Source: Cupriavidus oxalaticus
GTDB taxonomy: Bacteria > Pseudomonadota > Gammaproteobacteria > Burkholderiales > Burkholderiaceae
Reading direction: 5' to 3'
Assembly (NCBI RefSeq): GCF_016894385.1
Contig: NZ_CP069812.1
Location: forward strand, 2,294,001-2,358,000
Length of the DNA stretch: 64,000 bases
The position numbers and the translations under genes were made by a program. The notes under the pieces are model-generated. The model was not told the DNA's origin and did not search any database. It was given only the letters and a program-made list of their open reading frames with translations. Positions 48,839 to 58,347 of this stretch are shown here, in pieces (positions within the stretch are counted from its first letter, which is position 1; each line of letters starts with the position of its first letter).

Positions 48839-51800
48839 TCAGCGCTGCATCGATTCCCACACCTTCTGCAGCCGCTTCACCGACATCGGCACGGGCGTGC
48901 GCAGTTCCTGCGCGAACAGCGCGATGCGCAGCTCCTCCAGCATCCAGCGGAACTCCTCCAGCCGCGCGTCCTCGCCGCCGCGGCCTTGCGTGCGCAGTTG
49001 CTTTTCGGCGCGCTGCCATTGCTGCACCAGCGGCGCCATCTCCTGAATGCGCTGGGTATCGCGCGCCGGATCTCCCTTGAGCTTGTCGATGCGCATGGCG
49101 ATGCCCTTCAGGTAGCGCGGGAAGTGGACCAGCTGCATGTACGGCGTCTCGTCGATAAAGCGCTTGCCCATCAGCCGGCCGAGCTGCGCTTCCATGTCGG
49201 CGTAGGCGGCGGCGAACGGCCTGGCCTGCAGCAGCTTGCGCGGCAGTCCGGCGTATTCGGCAAGGATCGCGCCGGCCAGCCGTGCGATCTCCTGCGCCAG
49301 CAGCGACAGCCGCGTGCGGCCTTCGTCCTTGCGGGCGTTGAACTCGGCCTCGTTGCGCGGCAGCGGCGGCTGCATGCAGGCGCGTTCCAGCGCCAGCATC
49401 ACGATCTGGTCGCGCAGCATTTCCTGCGTCCCCAGCGTCATGTACTGCATCGCCATCTGCTGCAGCCCGGGGATGTTCTTTTCGATGAACTTGACCTGCT
49501 CGCGCAGCTGCAGCGCGAACAGCCGGCGCAGCCCCAGATAGTGGATGCGCGCGGCTTCCTGCGGATCGTCGAAGACCTCGACGTCGCAGTGCGTGCCGCG
49601 GTCGACCAGCGCCGGGTAGCCGAACAGCGTCTGGCTGCCCTTGCGGATCTCCAGCAGCTCGGGCAGCTCGCCGAAGGTCCAGCCGGTCAGGTTCTCGTAC
49701 TGGCCAGGCTCGGCGGCCGGCAGCTGCGCGGCCTGCTCGGGCGAGCCGGCTTGCGCAGCGGCTTGAGCGGCCGCCTGCGCGGCAACGCGCTGGAACGACT
49801 GCTGCGCCTGGCCGCCCAGCTCGGCGCGCAGTTGCGCCAGGTTGCGGCCCATGTCGAGCTGGCGGCCATGCTCGTCGATGACCTTGAAGTTCATCGCATG
49901 GTGCGCCGGCAGCGTTTCCAGCTTGAAGTCGGCGCGCTTGACCATGGTGCCGGTCTCTTCACGGATATCGGCGATCAGCACGTCCAGCAACTCGCCCTCG
50001 CCGAACGGCTGGCGCGAGACAAAGCCGGCGGCAAAGTCCGGCAACGGCACGCAATGGCGGCGCAGCTTCTGCGGCAGCGACTTCAGCAGCAGGTGGACCT
50101 TTTCCTTGATCATGCCTGGCACCAGCCAGTCGGCACGCTCCTGCCGCACCTGGTTGAGCGCGTACAGCGGCACGGTCAGCGTCACGCCGTCGCGGTGGCT
50201 GCCGGGCTCGAAATGGTAGGTCAGCCCCATGTCCACCCCGGCCACGTTCATGGTCTTGGGAAACAGGTCGGTGGTGATGCCGGCCGCCTCGTGCCGCATC
50301 AGCTCGTCGCGGTTGAGGTAGAGCAGCTTGCGGTCCCGGGCGCTTTCCGCCTGGTACCACTGCTCGAAGGTCGTCTGCTGGTTGATCTCCGCCGGGATGG
50401 CGCGATCGTAGAAGGCGTAGATCAGCTCGTCGTCGACCAGCACGTCCTGCCGGCGCGACTTGTGCTCCAGGTTTTCGATCTCGCGCACCAGGCGCTGGTT
50501 GTGCGCGAAGAACGGCAGGCGCGTATCGAATTCGCCCTCGACCAGCGCGCGGCGGATAAAGAGCTCGCGCGCTTCCTGCGGGTTCATCGGACCGTAGTGG
50601 ACGCGGCGGTGCTGGTAGACCACCAGGCCATACAGCGTGGCCCGTTCCAGCGCCAGCACCTGGCCGGCCTTCTTTTCCCAGTGCGGATCGCTCCAGCTCA
50701 CCTTGAGCAGGTGGCCGCCGACCTGCTCCAGCCACTCCGGCTCGATCCGCGCCAGCGTGCGCGCGAACAGGCGGCTGGTCTCGACCAGCTCGGCCGCCAC
50801 GATCCAGCGGCCGACCTTGCGCGCGATCAGCGAGCCCGGCCACAGGTGGAACTTGATGCCGCGCGCGCCCAGGTACTCGCGGCCCTTGCCGTCGCCATCC
50901 TCGATACGCACGCCGACGTTGCCGAGCAGGCCGGTCAGCAGCGCCTTGTGCACCTGCTCGTAGGTCGGCTCGCTTTCGTTCAGGCGCCAGCCCTGCTCGG
51001 CGACCGTGGTCAGCAGTTGCGAATGGACGTCGCGCCATTCGCGCAGGCGCAGATGCGACAGGAAGTGGGCGCGGCACTGGTCCTGCAGCTGGCGGTTGGA
51101 CTTCTTGTGCGCGACCGCGTCCTCGAACCACTTCCACAGCTTGACCCAGCCCAGGAACTCGGACTTCTCGTCCATGAACTTGCGGTGCGCCTGGTCGGCG
51201 GCTTCCTGCGCCTCCTGCGGACGGTCGCGCGGATCCTGCACCGACAGCGCGCTGGCGATGACCAGCACCTCGCGCAGGCAGTGGTGCTCGCGCGCGGCCA
51301 GGATCATGCGGCCCACGCGCGGGTCCAGCGGCAGCTTGGCCAGTTGCCGCCCGGTCGGCGTGAGCTGGTTGGCGTCGTCGACCGCGCCCAGCTCCTGCAG
51401 CAGCTGGTAGCCGTCGGCAACGGCGCGGCCCAGCGGCGGCTCGATAAACGGGAACGATTCGATATCGGTCAGCCGCAGCGCCTTCATGCGCAGGATCACC
51501 GCCGCCAGCGACGAGCGCAGGATTTCCGGATCGGTGAAGCGCGGGCGGCCGGTGAAATCCGACTCTTCGTATAGCCGGATGCACACGCCGTTGGCCACGC
51601 GGCCGCAACGGCCAGCGCGCTGGTTGGCAGCGGCCTGCGAGATCGATTCGACCTGCAGCTGCTCGACCTTGTTGCGGTACGAATAGCGCTTGACGCGCGC
51701 CATCCCGGTATCGACCACGTAGCGGATGCCCGGCACCGTCAGCGAGGTCTCGGCGACGTTGGTCGCCAGCACGATGCGGCGCGTGTTGGACGGCTTGAAC

Positions 51801-52954
51801 ACCCGCTCCTGCTCCTGCACCGACAGCCGCGCGAACAGCGGCAGGATCTCGGTATGCGGCGGATGGTGCTTGCGCAGCGCCTCGGCCGCCTCGCGGATCT
51901 CGCGTTCGCCCGGCAGGAACACCAGCACGTCGCCCGGGCCGACGCGGCACAGTTCATCGACGGCATCGACAATGCCGTCGTAGAGGTCGCGCTCGCGCGC
52001 CTGCGCGCTGCGCGGCGCGGCGCCCGGCGGCGCGTCGTCGGTAATCGGGCGATAGCGCACTTCCACCGGATACAGCCGGCCGCTGACCTCGATCACCGGC
52101 GCGGGCTTGCCGTTGAGCGTGAAATGCTCGGCAAAGCGCTGCGCATCGATGGTGGCCGAGGTGATGATCACCTTCAGGTCGGGCCGCTTCGGCAGGATCT
52201 GGCGCAGGTAGCCGATCAGGAAGTCGATGTTCAGGCTGCGCTCGTGCGCCTCGTCGATGATGAGCGTGTCGTACGCGCGCAGCAGCGGGTCGTTCTGGGT
52301 CTCGGCCAGCAGGATGCCGTCGGTCATCAGCTTGACCGACGCGCCCGCCGACATGGTGTCGTTGAAGCGCACCTGGTAGCCGACATGCTCGCCCACCGGC
52401 GACCCCAGCTCCTGCGCGATGCGCTTGGCGGTGGAGGTCGCGGCGATGCGGCGCGGCTGGGTGTGGCCGATCAGTCCCCCGCCCTCGCGCCCCGGCCCGC
52501 GTCCGATCGACAGGCAGATCTTGGGCAGCTGCGTGGTCTTGCCCGAGCCGGTCTCGCCCGAGACGATCACGACCTGGTTCGCCAGCAGCGCCGCGGCGAT
52601 CTCGTCGCGGCGGGCCGAGACCGGCAGGGCCTCGGGGAATGTGATCGGGGGCAGCGGGTTGACCGCCCGCGGTGGCCGCGGCGGGCGCTCCTGGCGCGGG
52701 CCGCGCGGCGGGCGCTGGCCGGGTTCATCGGCCGGACGGGCAGCAGCTGGCTCCGTGCGGCCAGCGGGCGGCCGGGGCTGGCCACGGGTCGGCCCTGGGG
52801 CCTGCCCTTTGGACGGCCGGGGCGGCCGGGGCGGCCGGGGCGGCCGGGACGGATTGGATGGCGTGGACTGGCCGGCACCGGCCGGCGTCTGCGCGACGGC
52901 GGATTGGCCTGGCCTGGCGGGCTTTGCAGCCTTGAAGGGGCGTTGTTCTGACAT
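48839..52954 (-). CDS. hrpA: ATP-dependent RNA helicase HrpA
   Basis: A 1371-residue DEAH-box helicase. An Arg/Pro-rich low-complexity N-terminus (about 1-110) is followed by Walker A GETGSGKTTQLPK at residue 133, DEAH at 234, the SAT motif (ITSATID) and RAGRCGR (motif VI), then the HA2, OB and HrpA-type C-terminal domains. Acts on mRNA and stalled ribosomes in E. coli. It starts 23 bp from the divergent argA; no Shine-Dalgarno is present and a -10-like TATAAT ends 8 nt before the ATG. Confidence 0.95.
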   Translation of the reverse strand: MSEQRPFKAAKPARPGQSAVAQTPAGAGQSTPSNPSRPPRPPRPPRPSKGQAPGPTRGQPRPPAGRTEPAAARPADEPGQRPPRGPRQERPPRPPRAVNPLPPITFPEALPVSARRDEIAAALLANQVVIVSGETGSGKTTQLPKICLSIGRGPGREGGGLIGHTQPRRIAATSTAKRIAQELGSPVGEHVGYQVRFNDTMSAGASVKLMTDGILLAETQNDPLLRAYDTLIIDEAHERSLNIDFLIGYLRQILPKRPDLKVIITSATIDAQRFAEHFTLNGKPAPVIEVSGRLYPVEVRYRPITDDAPPGAAPRSAQARERDLYDGIVDAVDELCRVGPGDVLVFLPGEREIREAAEALRKHHPPHTEILPLFARLSVQEQERVFKPSNTRRIVLATNVAETSLTVPGIRYVVDTGMARVKRYSYRNKVEQLQVESISQAAANQRAGRCGRVANGVCIRLYEESDFTGRPRFTDPEILRSSLAAVILRMKALRLTDIESFPFIEPPLGRAVADGYQLLQELGAVDDANQLTPTGRQLAKLPLDPRVGRMILAAREHHCLREVLVIASALSVQDPRDRPQEAQEAADQAHRKFMDEKSEFLGWVKLWKWFEDAVAHKKSNRQLQDQCRAHFLSHLRLREWRDVHSQLLTTVAEQGWRLNESEPTYEQVHKALLTGLLGNVGVRIEDGDGKGREYLGARGIKFHLWPGSLIARKVGRWIVAAELVETSRLFARTLARIEPEWLEQVGGHLLKVSWSDPHWEKKAGQVLALERATLYGLVVYQHRRVHYGPMNPQEARELFIRRALVEGEFDTRLPFFAHNQRLVREIENLEHKSRRQDVLVDDELIYAFYDRAIPAEINQQTTFEQWYQAESARDRKLLYLNRDELMRHEAAGITTDLFPKTMNVAGVDMGLTYHFEPGSHRDGVTLTVPLYALNQVRQERADWLVPGMIKEKVHLLLKSLPQKLRRHCVPLPDFAAGFVSRQPFGEGELLDVLIADIREETGTMVKRADFKLETLPAHHAMNFKVIDEHGRQLDMGRNLAQLRAELGGQAQQSFQRVAAQAAAQAAAQAGSPEQAAQLPAAEPGQYENLTGWTFGELPELLEIRKGSQTLFGYPALVDRGTHCDVEVFDDPQEAARIHYLGLRRLFALQLREQVKFIEKNIPGLQQMAMQYMTLGTQEMLRDQIVMLALERACMQPPLPRNEAEFNARKDEGRTRLSLLAQEIARLAGAILAEYAGLPRKLLQARPFAAAYADMEAQLGRLMGKRFIDETPYMQLVHFPRYLKGIAMRIDKLKGDPARDTQRIQEMAPLVQQWQRAEKQLRTQGRGGEDARLEEFRWMLEELRIALFAQELRTPVPMSVKRLQKVWESMQR
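52814..52849. repeat. 9-bp tandem repeat in the hrpA N-terminal coding region
   Basis: The unit CGGCCGGGG is repeated four times (last copy ends in A). On the minus strand it encodes repeated Pro-Arg-Pro residues of the low-complexity tail. Copy-number change would keep the reading frame. Confidence 0.85.
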
Positions 52955-52977
52955 TGGCCGGGATTATAATCCGCGGG
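52943..52977. promoter_or_regulatory. Shared divergent hrpA/argA promoter with palindromic -10
   Basis: The only 23 bp between the two start codons contain the perfect palindrome GGATTATAATCC (52961-52972), giving TATAAT on both strands: 52965-52970 towards argA (7 nt before its ATG) and 52968-52963 towards hrpA (8 nt before its ATG). A partial -35 TTGTTC is found at 52943-52948 for argA with 16-bp spacing. Both transcripts would begin at or next to the start codon, that is, leaderless. Neither gene has a Shine-Dalgarno. Confidence 0.55.
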
Positions 52978-54453
52978 ATGAACGCCAGAACCGACGCGCC
53001 TCAGCCGGCGCCCACTCCCGATACGACAGCCGACACGGCAGTGGAGCCTCCCGCCACGGCCGAGCTGCCCCCGCCTGCCCCGATTTCCCCAGTGCCCGCC
53101 ACCGCGCCGCTGCCGGCGGGTGCCGACGCCATCGAACGCGGCGGCCCCGACCACCAGCAGTTCGTCGACTGGCTGCGCATGGTGGCGCCGTACATCCACG
53201 CCTTCCGCGGCAAGACCTTCGTGATCGCCTTCGCGGGCGAACTGGTCAAGTCGGGCGTGCTCGACGCGCTGGTCAACGACGTGGCGCTGCTGCATGCGAT
53301 GGGCATGCAGATCGTGCTGGTGCATGGCTCGCGCCCGCAGGTGGAAGAGCAGCTGGCGCTGCGCCATGTCGAGTCGCAATTCGTCGACGGCGTGCGCATC
53401 ACCGACAACGCCGCGCTCGAATGCGCCAAGGAGGCCGCCGGCGAGCTGCGCCTCGATATCGAGGCCGCCTTCAGCCAGGGCTTGCCGAATACGCCGATGG
53501 CCGGCGCGCAGCTGTCGGTGATTTCCGGCAACTTCGTCACCGCACGCCCGGTCGGCATCGTCAACGGCACCGACTACCAGCACACCGGGCTGGTGCGCAA
53601 GATCGATGCCGAGTCGGTGCGCATGTCGCTGTCCCACGGCAAGGTGGTGCTGCTGTCGCCGCTGGGCTTCTCGCCGACCGGCCAGGCCTTCAACCTGTCG
53701 ATGGAAGACGTGGCCAGCGCCACCGCCACGGCGCTCAAGGCCGATAAGCTGATCTTCATCACCGAGGTGCCGGGCGTGCCCGACCCGGTCGGCAAGCTGA
53801 TGCCGGAAATGTCGCTGCGCACGGCCGTGGAGCGCCTGCAGAACAACCACCTGCCGCCCGACGTGGCCGACTACCTGCGCCACCTGGTCAAGGCGCTCAA
53901 GGGCGGCGTGCCGCGCGCGCACCTGATTCCCTATGCGCTGGACGGCTCGGTGCTGCTGGAACTGTTCCTGCACGACGGGGTCGGCACCATGCTGTCCGAT
54001 ACCGACCTCGAAAGCCTGCGCGAAGCCACGCTGGACGATGTCGGCGGCATCCTGCAGCTGATCGCGCCGCTGGAGGCGGACGGCACGCTGGTGCCGCGCG
54101 GACGCCACCTGATCGAGCGCGATATCGCCAACTTCTCGGTGATCGAGCACGATGGCGTGCTGTTCGGCTGCGCCGCGCTCTATGACTACCCGCGCGAGAA
54201 CATGGGCGAAATGGCCTGCCTGACCGTCTCCGCCGAGGCCCAGGGCACCGGCGACGGCGAGCGCCTGCTCAAGCGCATCGAGCGCCGCGCCCGCGCGCTC
54301 GGACTTGAGCGCCTGTTCGTGCTCACCACGCGCACCGAGCACTGGTTCCTCAAGCGCGGCTTCGTCCACGCCACGGTCGACGACCTGCCCGAAGACAAGC
54401 GCAAGCTCTACAACTGGCAGCGCAAGTCGATGGTGCTGATGAAAAAACTGTGA
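52978..54453 (+). CDS. argA: N-acetylglutamate synthase ArgA
   Basis: A 491-residue enzyme for the first step of arginine synthesis. After a Pro/Ala-rich tail of about 60 residues comes the amino-acid-kinase-like regulatory domain (about 75-335; FVIAFAGELVKSG, VLVHGSRPQVEEQL) and a GNAT acetyltransferase domain (about 345-491; acetyl-CoA motif SAEAQGTGDGERLLKRIE). ATG 52978 is used; the frame is open 8 codons further but into the hrpA start. Arginine feedback is expected through the kinase domain. Confidence 0.95.
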   Translation: MNARTDAPQPAPTPDTTADTAVEPPATAELPPPAPISPVPATAPLPAGADAIERGGPDHQQFVDWLRMVAPYIHAFRGKTFVIAFAGELVKSGVLDALVNDVALLHAMGMQIVLVHGSRPQVEEQLALRHVESQFVDGVRITDNAALECAKEAAGELRLDIEAAFSQGLPNTPMAGAQLSVISGNFVTARPVGIVNGTDYQHTGLVRKIDAESVRMSLSHGKVVLLSPLGFSPTGQAFNLSMEDVASATATALKADKLIFITEVPGVPDPVGKLMPEMSLRTAVERLQNNHLPPDVADYLRHLVKALKGGVPRAHLIPYALDGSVLLELFLHDGVGTMLSDTDLESLREATLDDVGGILQLIAPLEADGTLVPRGRHLIERDIANFSVIEHDGVLFGCAALYDYPRENMGEMACLTVSAEAQGTGDGERLLKRIERRARALGLERLFVLTTRTEHWFLKRGFVHATVDDLPEDKRKLYNWQRKSMVLMKKL

Positions 54454-54557
54454 CGGCGTAGGGTCAATGGCCACCCGGGCGCGGCCTGCCGCCCTGCTTG
54501 GCTACAATAGCGCCAGCGCCCCGAGCCCAGTCTAACGAACGTACAAGGAGTCCCCCC

Positions 54558-54830
54558 ATGGCCCGCATGGTCCATTGCATCAAGCTGAACAAGGAAGCCG
54601 AAGGCCTCGACTTCCCGCCGCTGCCCGGCGAACTGGGCAAGAAGATCTGGCAAAGCGTGTCGAAGGAAGCCTGGGCCGGCTGGCTCAAGCACCAGACCAT
54701 GCTGATCAATGAAAACCGCCTCAACATGGCGGACACGCGCGCGCGCCAGTACCTGATCAAGCAGACCGAAAAGTACTTCTTCGGCGAAGGCGCCGACCAG
54801 GCGCAGGGCTACGTGCCGCCGCAGTCCTGA
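54558..54830 (+). CDS. yggX: Iron-trafficking / oxidative-damage protection protein YggX
   Basis: A 90-residue cytoplasmic protein protecting Fe-S enzymes from oxidation. The start [21 protein letters not shown] with the conserved Cys, and [13 protein letters not shown], are family marks. AAGGAG 8 nt upstream fixes the ATG at 54558. A TACAAT hexamer at 54503-54508 may be its -10. It follows argA by 104 bp and ends before a two-way terminator. Confidence 0.94.
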   Translation: MARMVHCIKLNKEAEGLDFPPLPGELGKKIWQSVSKEAWAGWLKHQTMLINENRLNMADTRARQYLIKQTEKYFFGEGADQAQGYVPPQS

Positions 54831-54852
54831 TTTCCGGACGGCCTCAAACGAC

Positions 54853-54879
54853 AAAGGGGTGCCCGAGGCACCCCTTTTT
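54853..54879. terminator. Bidirectional terminator between yggX and rpiA
   Basis: Perfect 11-bp stem AAAGGGGTGCC with GGCACCCCTTT around CGA, followed by T residues on the plus strand and preceded by AAA. It serves the convergent yggX and rpiA genes. Confidence 0.88.
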
Positions 54880-54918
54880 GCTGGGCCGTTTTAGCGGCGT
54901 CACGGCGCAGACGGCGGA

Positions 54919-55605
54919 TCAGTAGTCCGTACGCTGCACACCGTCGCCGGTGCCAAGCAGCAGCACGTCCGCGCCGCGCAGCGCGAACAGGCCCACGGTG
55001 ACCACGCCCGGCACCTGGTTGACGGTTTGCTCCAGGCCACGCGGATCGTCGATCTTCAGGCCGACCACGTCGAGGATCACATTGCCGTTGTCGGTCTTGT
55101 AGATGCCGCCTTCCTTCGTCATGCGCAGCTTCGGCTGGCCGCCCAGTGCCTGCAGCTTGCGCGCCACCGCCGCACGTGCCATCGGAATCACCTCGACCGG
55201 CAGCGGGAAGGCACCCATGGTGCCGACCAGCTTGCTGCCGTCCGCGATGCAGACAAAGCGCTTCGCCACCGAGGCAACGATCTTCTCGCGCGTCAGCGCG
55301 CCGCCGCCGCCCTTGACCATGGCGCCGCTGGCATCGATCTCGTCGGCGCCGTCGACGTACACGGGAATCTCATCGACCTCGTTCAGGTCCAGTACCTTGA
55401 ACCCGTGCTGCTGCAGGCGGCGCGTGGAAGCCTCGGAGCTCGACACCGCACCCTCGAAACGCTCCTTGAACGCCGCCACGGCATCAATGAAGAGGTTGGC
55501 GGTGGAGCCGGTGCCCACGCCCAGCACGGCACCTTCGGGAACTTCCTGCTTCACATAGTCGGCGGCGGCCTGCGCCACCAACGCCTTGAGTTCATCCTGA
55601 GTCAT
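54919..55605 (-). CDS. rpiA: Ribose-5-phosphate isomerase A
   Basis: A 228-residue enzyme interconverting ribose-5-phosphate and ribulose-5-phosphate. Active-site strands [41 protein letters not shown] and [18 protein letters not shown] are intact. Start 55605 ([18 protein letters not shown]) matches the family; upstream open frame is not conserved. Divergent from transaldolase, 156 bp apart, giving a small pentose-phosphate locus. Confidence 0.96.
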   Translation of the reverse strand: MTQDELKALVAQAAADYVKQEVPEGAVLGVGTGSTANLFIDAVAAFKERFEGAVSSSEASTRRLQQHGFKVLDLNEVDEIPVYVDGADEIDASGAMVKGGGGALTREKIVASVAKRFVCIADGSKLVGTMGAFPLPVEVIPMARAAVARKLQALGGQPKLRMTKEGGIYKTDNGNVILDVVGLKIDDPRGLEQTVNQVPGVVTVGLFALRGADVLLLGTGDGVQRTDY

Positions 55606-55761
55606 GACAACAGCCAGATCGCGTTGGGGGAAACGCATAGTGTAGCGGATTGAGCGGCATACCCCGCCACCGGCGGTACAATGGTCCGGCCGGGGCCAGC
55701 GCTTGCCGCCCCGCCATCGCAAACCGAATCGCCCACGATTCAGCGCCAACGACTAAGCGAC

Positions 55762-56718
55762 ATGAACCAGCTCGAACAACTCAGGCAGTTCACCACGGTA
55801 GTGGCCGATACCGGCGACTTCCAGCTGATGAAGCAATACACCCCGCAGGACGCGACCACCAACCCCTCGCTGATCCTGAAGGCCGTGCAGAAGCCGGAAT
55901 ACCGGCACCTGCTGGAGAAGGCGGTGCAGGATCACCATGGCAACGGCGGCGTCGATGCGGTGATGGACGAAGTGCTGATCGCCTTCGGCTGCGAGATCCT
56001 GGCGATCGTGCCGGGCCGCGTCTCGACCGAAGTCGACGCGCGCCTGTCGTTCGACACCACCGCCACCGTCAACAAGGCCCGCCACCTGATCCAGCTGTAC
56101 GAGCAGCGCGGCATCGCGCGCGAGCGCGTGCTGATCAAGATTGCGTCGACCTGGGAAGGCATCCGCGCGGCCGAGATCCTGCAGCGCGACGGCATCCGCT
56201 GCAACATGACGCTGCTGTTCTCGCTGGTGCAGGCGGTGGCCTGCGCCGAGGCGGGCGCGCAGCTGATCTCGCCCTTCGTCGGCCGCATCTTCGACTGGTA
56301 CAAGAAGCAGGCCGGCGAGCAGTGGGACCCGGTCGCCAACGGCGGCGACAACGATCCCGGCGTGCGCTCGGTGCGGCAGATCTACGACTACTACAAGAAG
56401 TTCGGCTACCCGACCGAGGTGATGGGCGCCAGCTTCCGCAGCACCGCGCAGATCCTGTCGCTGGCCGGCTGCGACCTGCTGACCATCAGCCCGGAGCTGC
56501 TCGAGCAACTGGCCGCCGGCCAGGGTGCGCCAGAGCGCAAGCTGTCGGTCGACCAGGCACAGGCCGCCAATATCGCCCGCATCACGGCGGACGAGCCGGC
56601 ATTCCGCTGGCAGCTGAATGAAGACGCGATGGCCACCGAGAAGCTGGCCGAAGGCATCCGCCTGTTCGCCGCGGATGCGGTCAAGCTGGAAAAGTTGATC
56701 GGCGAGATTGCCAAATAA
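55762..56718 (+). CDS. tal: Transaldolase
   Basis: A 318-residue class I enzyme of the non-oxidative pentose phosphate pathway. The Schiff-base lysine is Lys126 in [11 protein letters not shown]; the N-terminal [29 protein letters not shown] and [19 protein letters not shown] region are standard. ATG 55762 was chosen as the start of the conserved part; the same frame is open 27 codons upstream. Convergent with the sirtuin gene, 26 bp apart without a clear terminator. Confidence 0.96.
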   Translation: MNQLEQLRQFTTVVADTGDFQLMKQYTPQDATTNPSLILKAVQKPEYRHLLEKAVQDHHGNGGVDAVMDEVLIAFGCEILAIVPGRVSTEVDARLSFDTTATVNKARHLIQLYEQRGIARERVLIKIASTWEGIRAAEILQRDGIRCNMTLLFSLVQAVACAEAGAQLISPFVGRIFDWYKKQAGEQWDPVANGGDNDPGVRSVRQIYDYYKKFGYPTEVMGASFRSTAQILSLAGCDLLTISPELLEQLAAGQGAPERKLSVDQAQAANIARITADEPAFRWQLNEDAMATEKLAEGIRLFAADAVKLEKLIGEIAK

Positions 56719-56744
56719 GCGCCAAATAAGCCGACAGTGCCGGC

Positions 56745-57521
56745 TCAGTCGGGCTCCATGCCCGGCTGCGGCCACAGCAGCGGCAGCAAGGCGCCTGCCG
56801 CTGCCGGCACCACCAGGTCCGCGGTCTGGTCCAGCGCGGACGGCAGCGGGTTGATCACGATGACAGGCGCGCCGTGCTCCTTCGCCAGCCCCGGCAGCGC
56901 GGCTGCGGGATAGACCAGTCCCGACGTCCCCACCACCAGGCACAGGTCCGAAGTCTGCGCCGCATGCTCGGCGCGGAAGCGCGCCACGCGCGGCAGGTCT
57001 TCGCCGAACCACACCACGCCCGGGCGCATCAGCGCCCCGCACAAGTGGCAGCGCGGCGGCATGCCGGGCAATGCGCTGGCTTCGTCGCAGCGCCCGCACC
57101 CGTCCAGCCATTTGTTGGCGAACAGGTTGCCGTGCAGTTCGATCACATGCTGGCTGCCGGCACGCTGGTGCAGGCCGTCGACGTTCTGCGTCACCAGCGT
57201 GACGTGCTTTTGCGCGGCCAGCGCCGCCAGCGCGTGGTGCGCCGGATTGGGATGGGCGGCCGCGACCAGCGCGCGCCGGTGCAGGTACCACTCCCACACC
57301 AGTTCGGGCTGGCGCCGGTAAGCCTCTTCGCTGGCCAGTTCCTCAGGATTGAACCGTTCCCACAGGCCAGTCATTGCATCGCGGAAGGTCGGCACGCCCG
57401 ACTCGGCCGAAATGCCGGCGCCCGTCAGCACGAAGATGCTGCGCGCCTGCGCGATCAGCCGACGCACCGCTTCCATCCCGGGCCAGGGCTCGGACGTGGG
57501 GCGCAGCGGATCGGCCACCAT
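56745..57521 (-). CDS. Sir2-family NAD-dependent protein deacylase
   Basis: A 258-residue sirtuin. GAGISAESGVPTFRD binds NAD, TQNVDGLHQRAG and the catalytic His in ELHGN follow, and four cysteines (CGRC and CHLC, about residues 138-158) form the zinc site. Two deviations, a short N-terminus and a divergent C-terminal end, are within family range. ATG 57521 lies 4 bp after the rlmB stop, so the gene is probably co-transcribed with rnr-rlmB. Confidence 0.92.
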   Translation of the reverse strand: MVADPLRPTSEPWPGMEAVRRLIAQARSIFVLTGAGISAESGVPTFRDAMTGLWERFNPEELASEEAYRRQPELVWEWYLHRRALVAAAHPNPAHHALAALAAQKHVTLVTQNVDGLHQRAGSQHVIELHGNLFANKWLDGCGRCDEASALPGMPPRCHLCGALMRPGVVWFGEDLPRVARFRAEHAAQTSDLCLVVGTSGLVYPAAALPGLAKEHGAPVIVINPLPSALDQTADLVVPAAAGALLPLLWPQPGMEPD

Positions 57522-57525
57522 GGCG

Positions 57526-58269
57526 TCAGCGCGGCAGGCGCCGCTGGCGCACCGCTTCGTACAGGCAGACGCCGCTGGCCACCGAGACGTTGAGGCTCTC
57601 GACACCGCCGGCCATCGGGATGCCGACCAGTTCGTCGCAGGTCTCGCGCGTCAGGCGGCGCATGCCCTCGCCTTCGGCGCCCATCACGATCGCGGTCGGG
57701 CCCTTGAAGTCGATGTCATAGAGGGATTTCTCGGTACCGTCGGCGGTGCCGATCACCCAGACGCCGCGTTCCTGCAGCTCGCGCAGCGTGCGCGCCAGGT
57801 TGGTCACGGTGATATACGGCACGGTCTCGGCCGCGCCGCTGGCCACCTTGGCCACGGTTGCGTTCAGGCCGACGCTGCGGTCCTTGGGCGCGATCACCGC
57901 GTGCGCGCCGGCGCCATCGGCCACGCGCAGGCAGGCACCGAGATTATGCGGATCGGTGACGCCGTCGAGCACCAGCAGCAGCGGCGTGCCTTCGATGCCA
58001 TCCAGCAGTTCGTCGAGGTTCAACGCCAGCGCAACGTCCTCGGCGCGTGCTACCACGCCCTGGTGCCGGTCGGTGCCGGCCATGCCGCGCAGGCGCTCGG
58101 CGTCGACGGGATGCAGGCGCACGCCCAGGCTTTCGGCCAGGCGGACGAAGTCTTGCATGCGCCGGTCGCGGCGGGCGGATTCGATGTAGATATCCGACAC
58201 GCCCTTGGGATCTTGCCGCAGGCGCGCGGTCACGGCGTGGAAGCCGATCAGGAGTTTTTGTTTAGCCAT
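57526..58269 (-). CDS. rlmB: 23S rRNA (guanosine-2251-2'-O)-methyltransferase RlmB
   Basis: A 247-residue SPOUT methyltransferase. N-terminal substrate-binding domain ([17 protein letters not shown]), then knot motifs [32 protein letters not shown] and [13 protein letters not shown]. Methylates the peptidyl-transferase loop of 23S rRNA. Lies after rnr on the same strand, separated by a palindromic hairpin. Confidence 0.95.
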   Translation of the reverse strand: MAKQKLLIGFHAVTARLRQDPKGVSDIYIESARRDRRMQDFVRLAESLGVRLHPVDAERLRGMAGTDRHQGVVARAEDVALALNLDELLDGIEGTPLLLVLDGVTDPHNLGACLRVADGAGAHAVIAPKDRSVGLNATVAKVASGAAETVPYITVTNLARTLRELQERGVWVIGTADGTEKSLYDIDFKGPTAIVMGAEGEGMRRLTRETCDELVGIPMAGGVESLNVSVASGVCLYEAVRQRRLPR

Positions 58270-58292
58270 GGGCGCGATTGTACTCGCCCCTG

Positions 58293-58320
58293 CGCCGTCC
58301 CCGCGCAGGCGGGGACGGCG
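58293..58320. repeat. GC-rich palindrome between rnr and rlmB
   Basis: A 12-bp perfect stem CGCCGTCCCCGC with GCGGGGACGGCG around GCAG. Its core CCCCGCGCAGGCGGGG is identical to one arm of the element at 27128-27214, so both belong to one repeat family. Confidence 0.75.
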
Positions 58321-58347
58321 GTTGGCCCTAACCCGGCTTGCCTCGCC

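Noticed and set aside
55677..55682. TACAAT as a -10 box for tal
   Set aside because: It lies 79 nt from the start and no -35-like hexamer is found at 16-18 bp, so I did not annotate a promoter.
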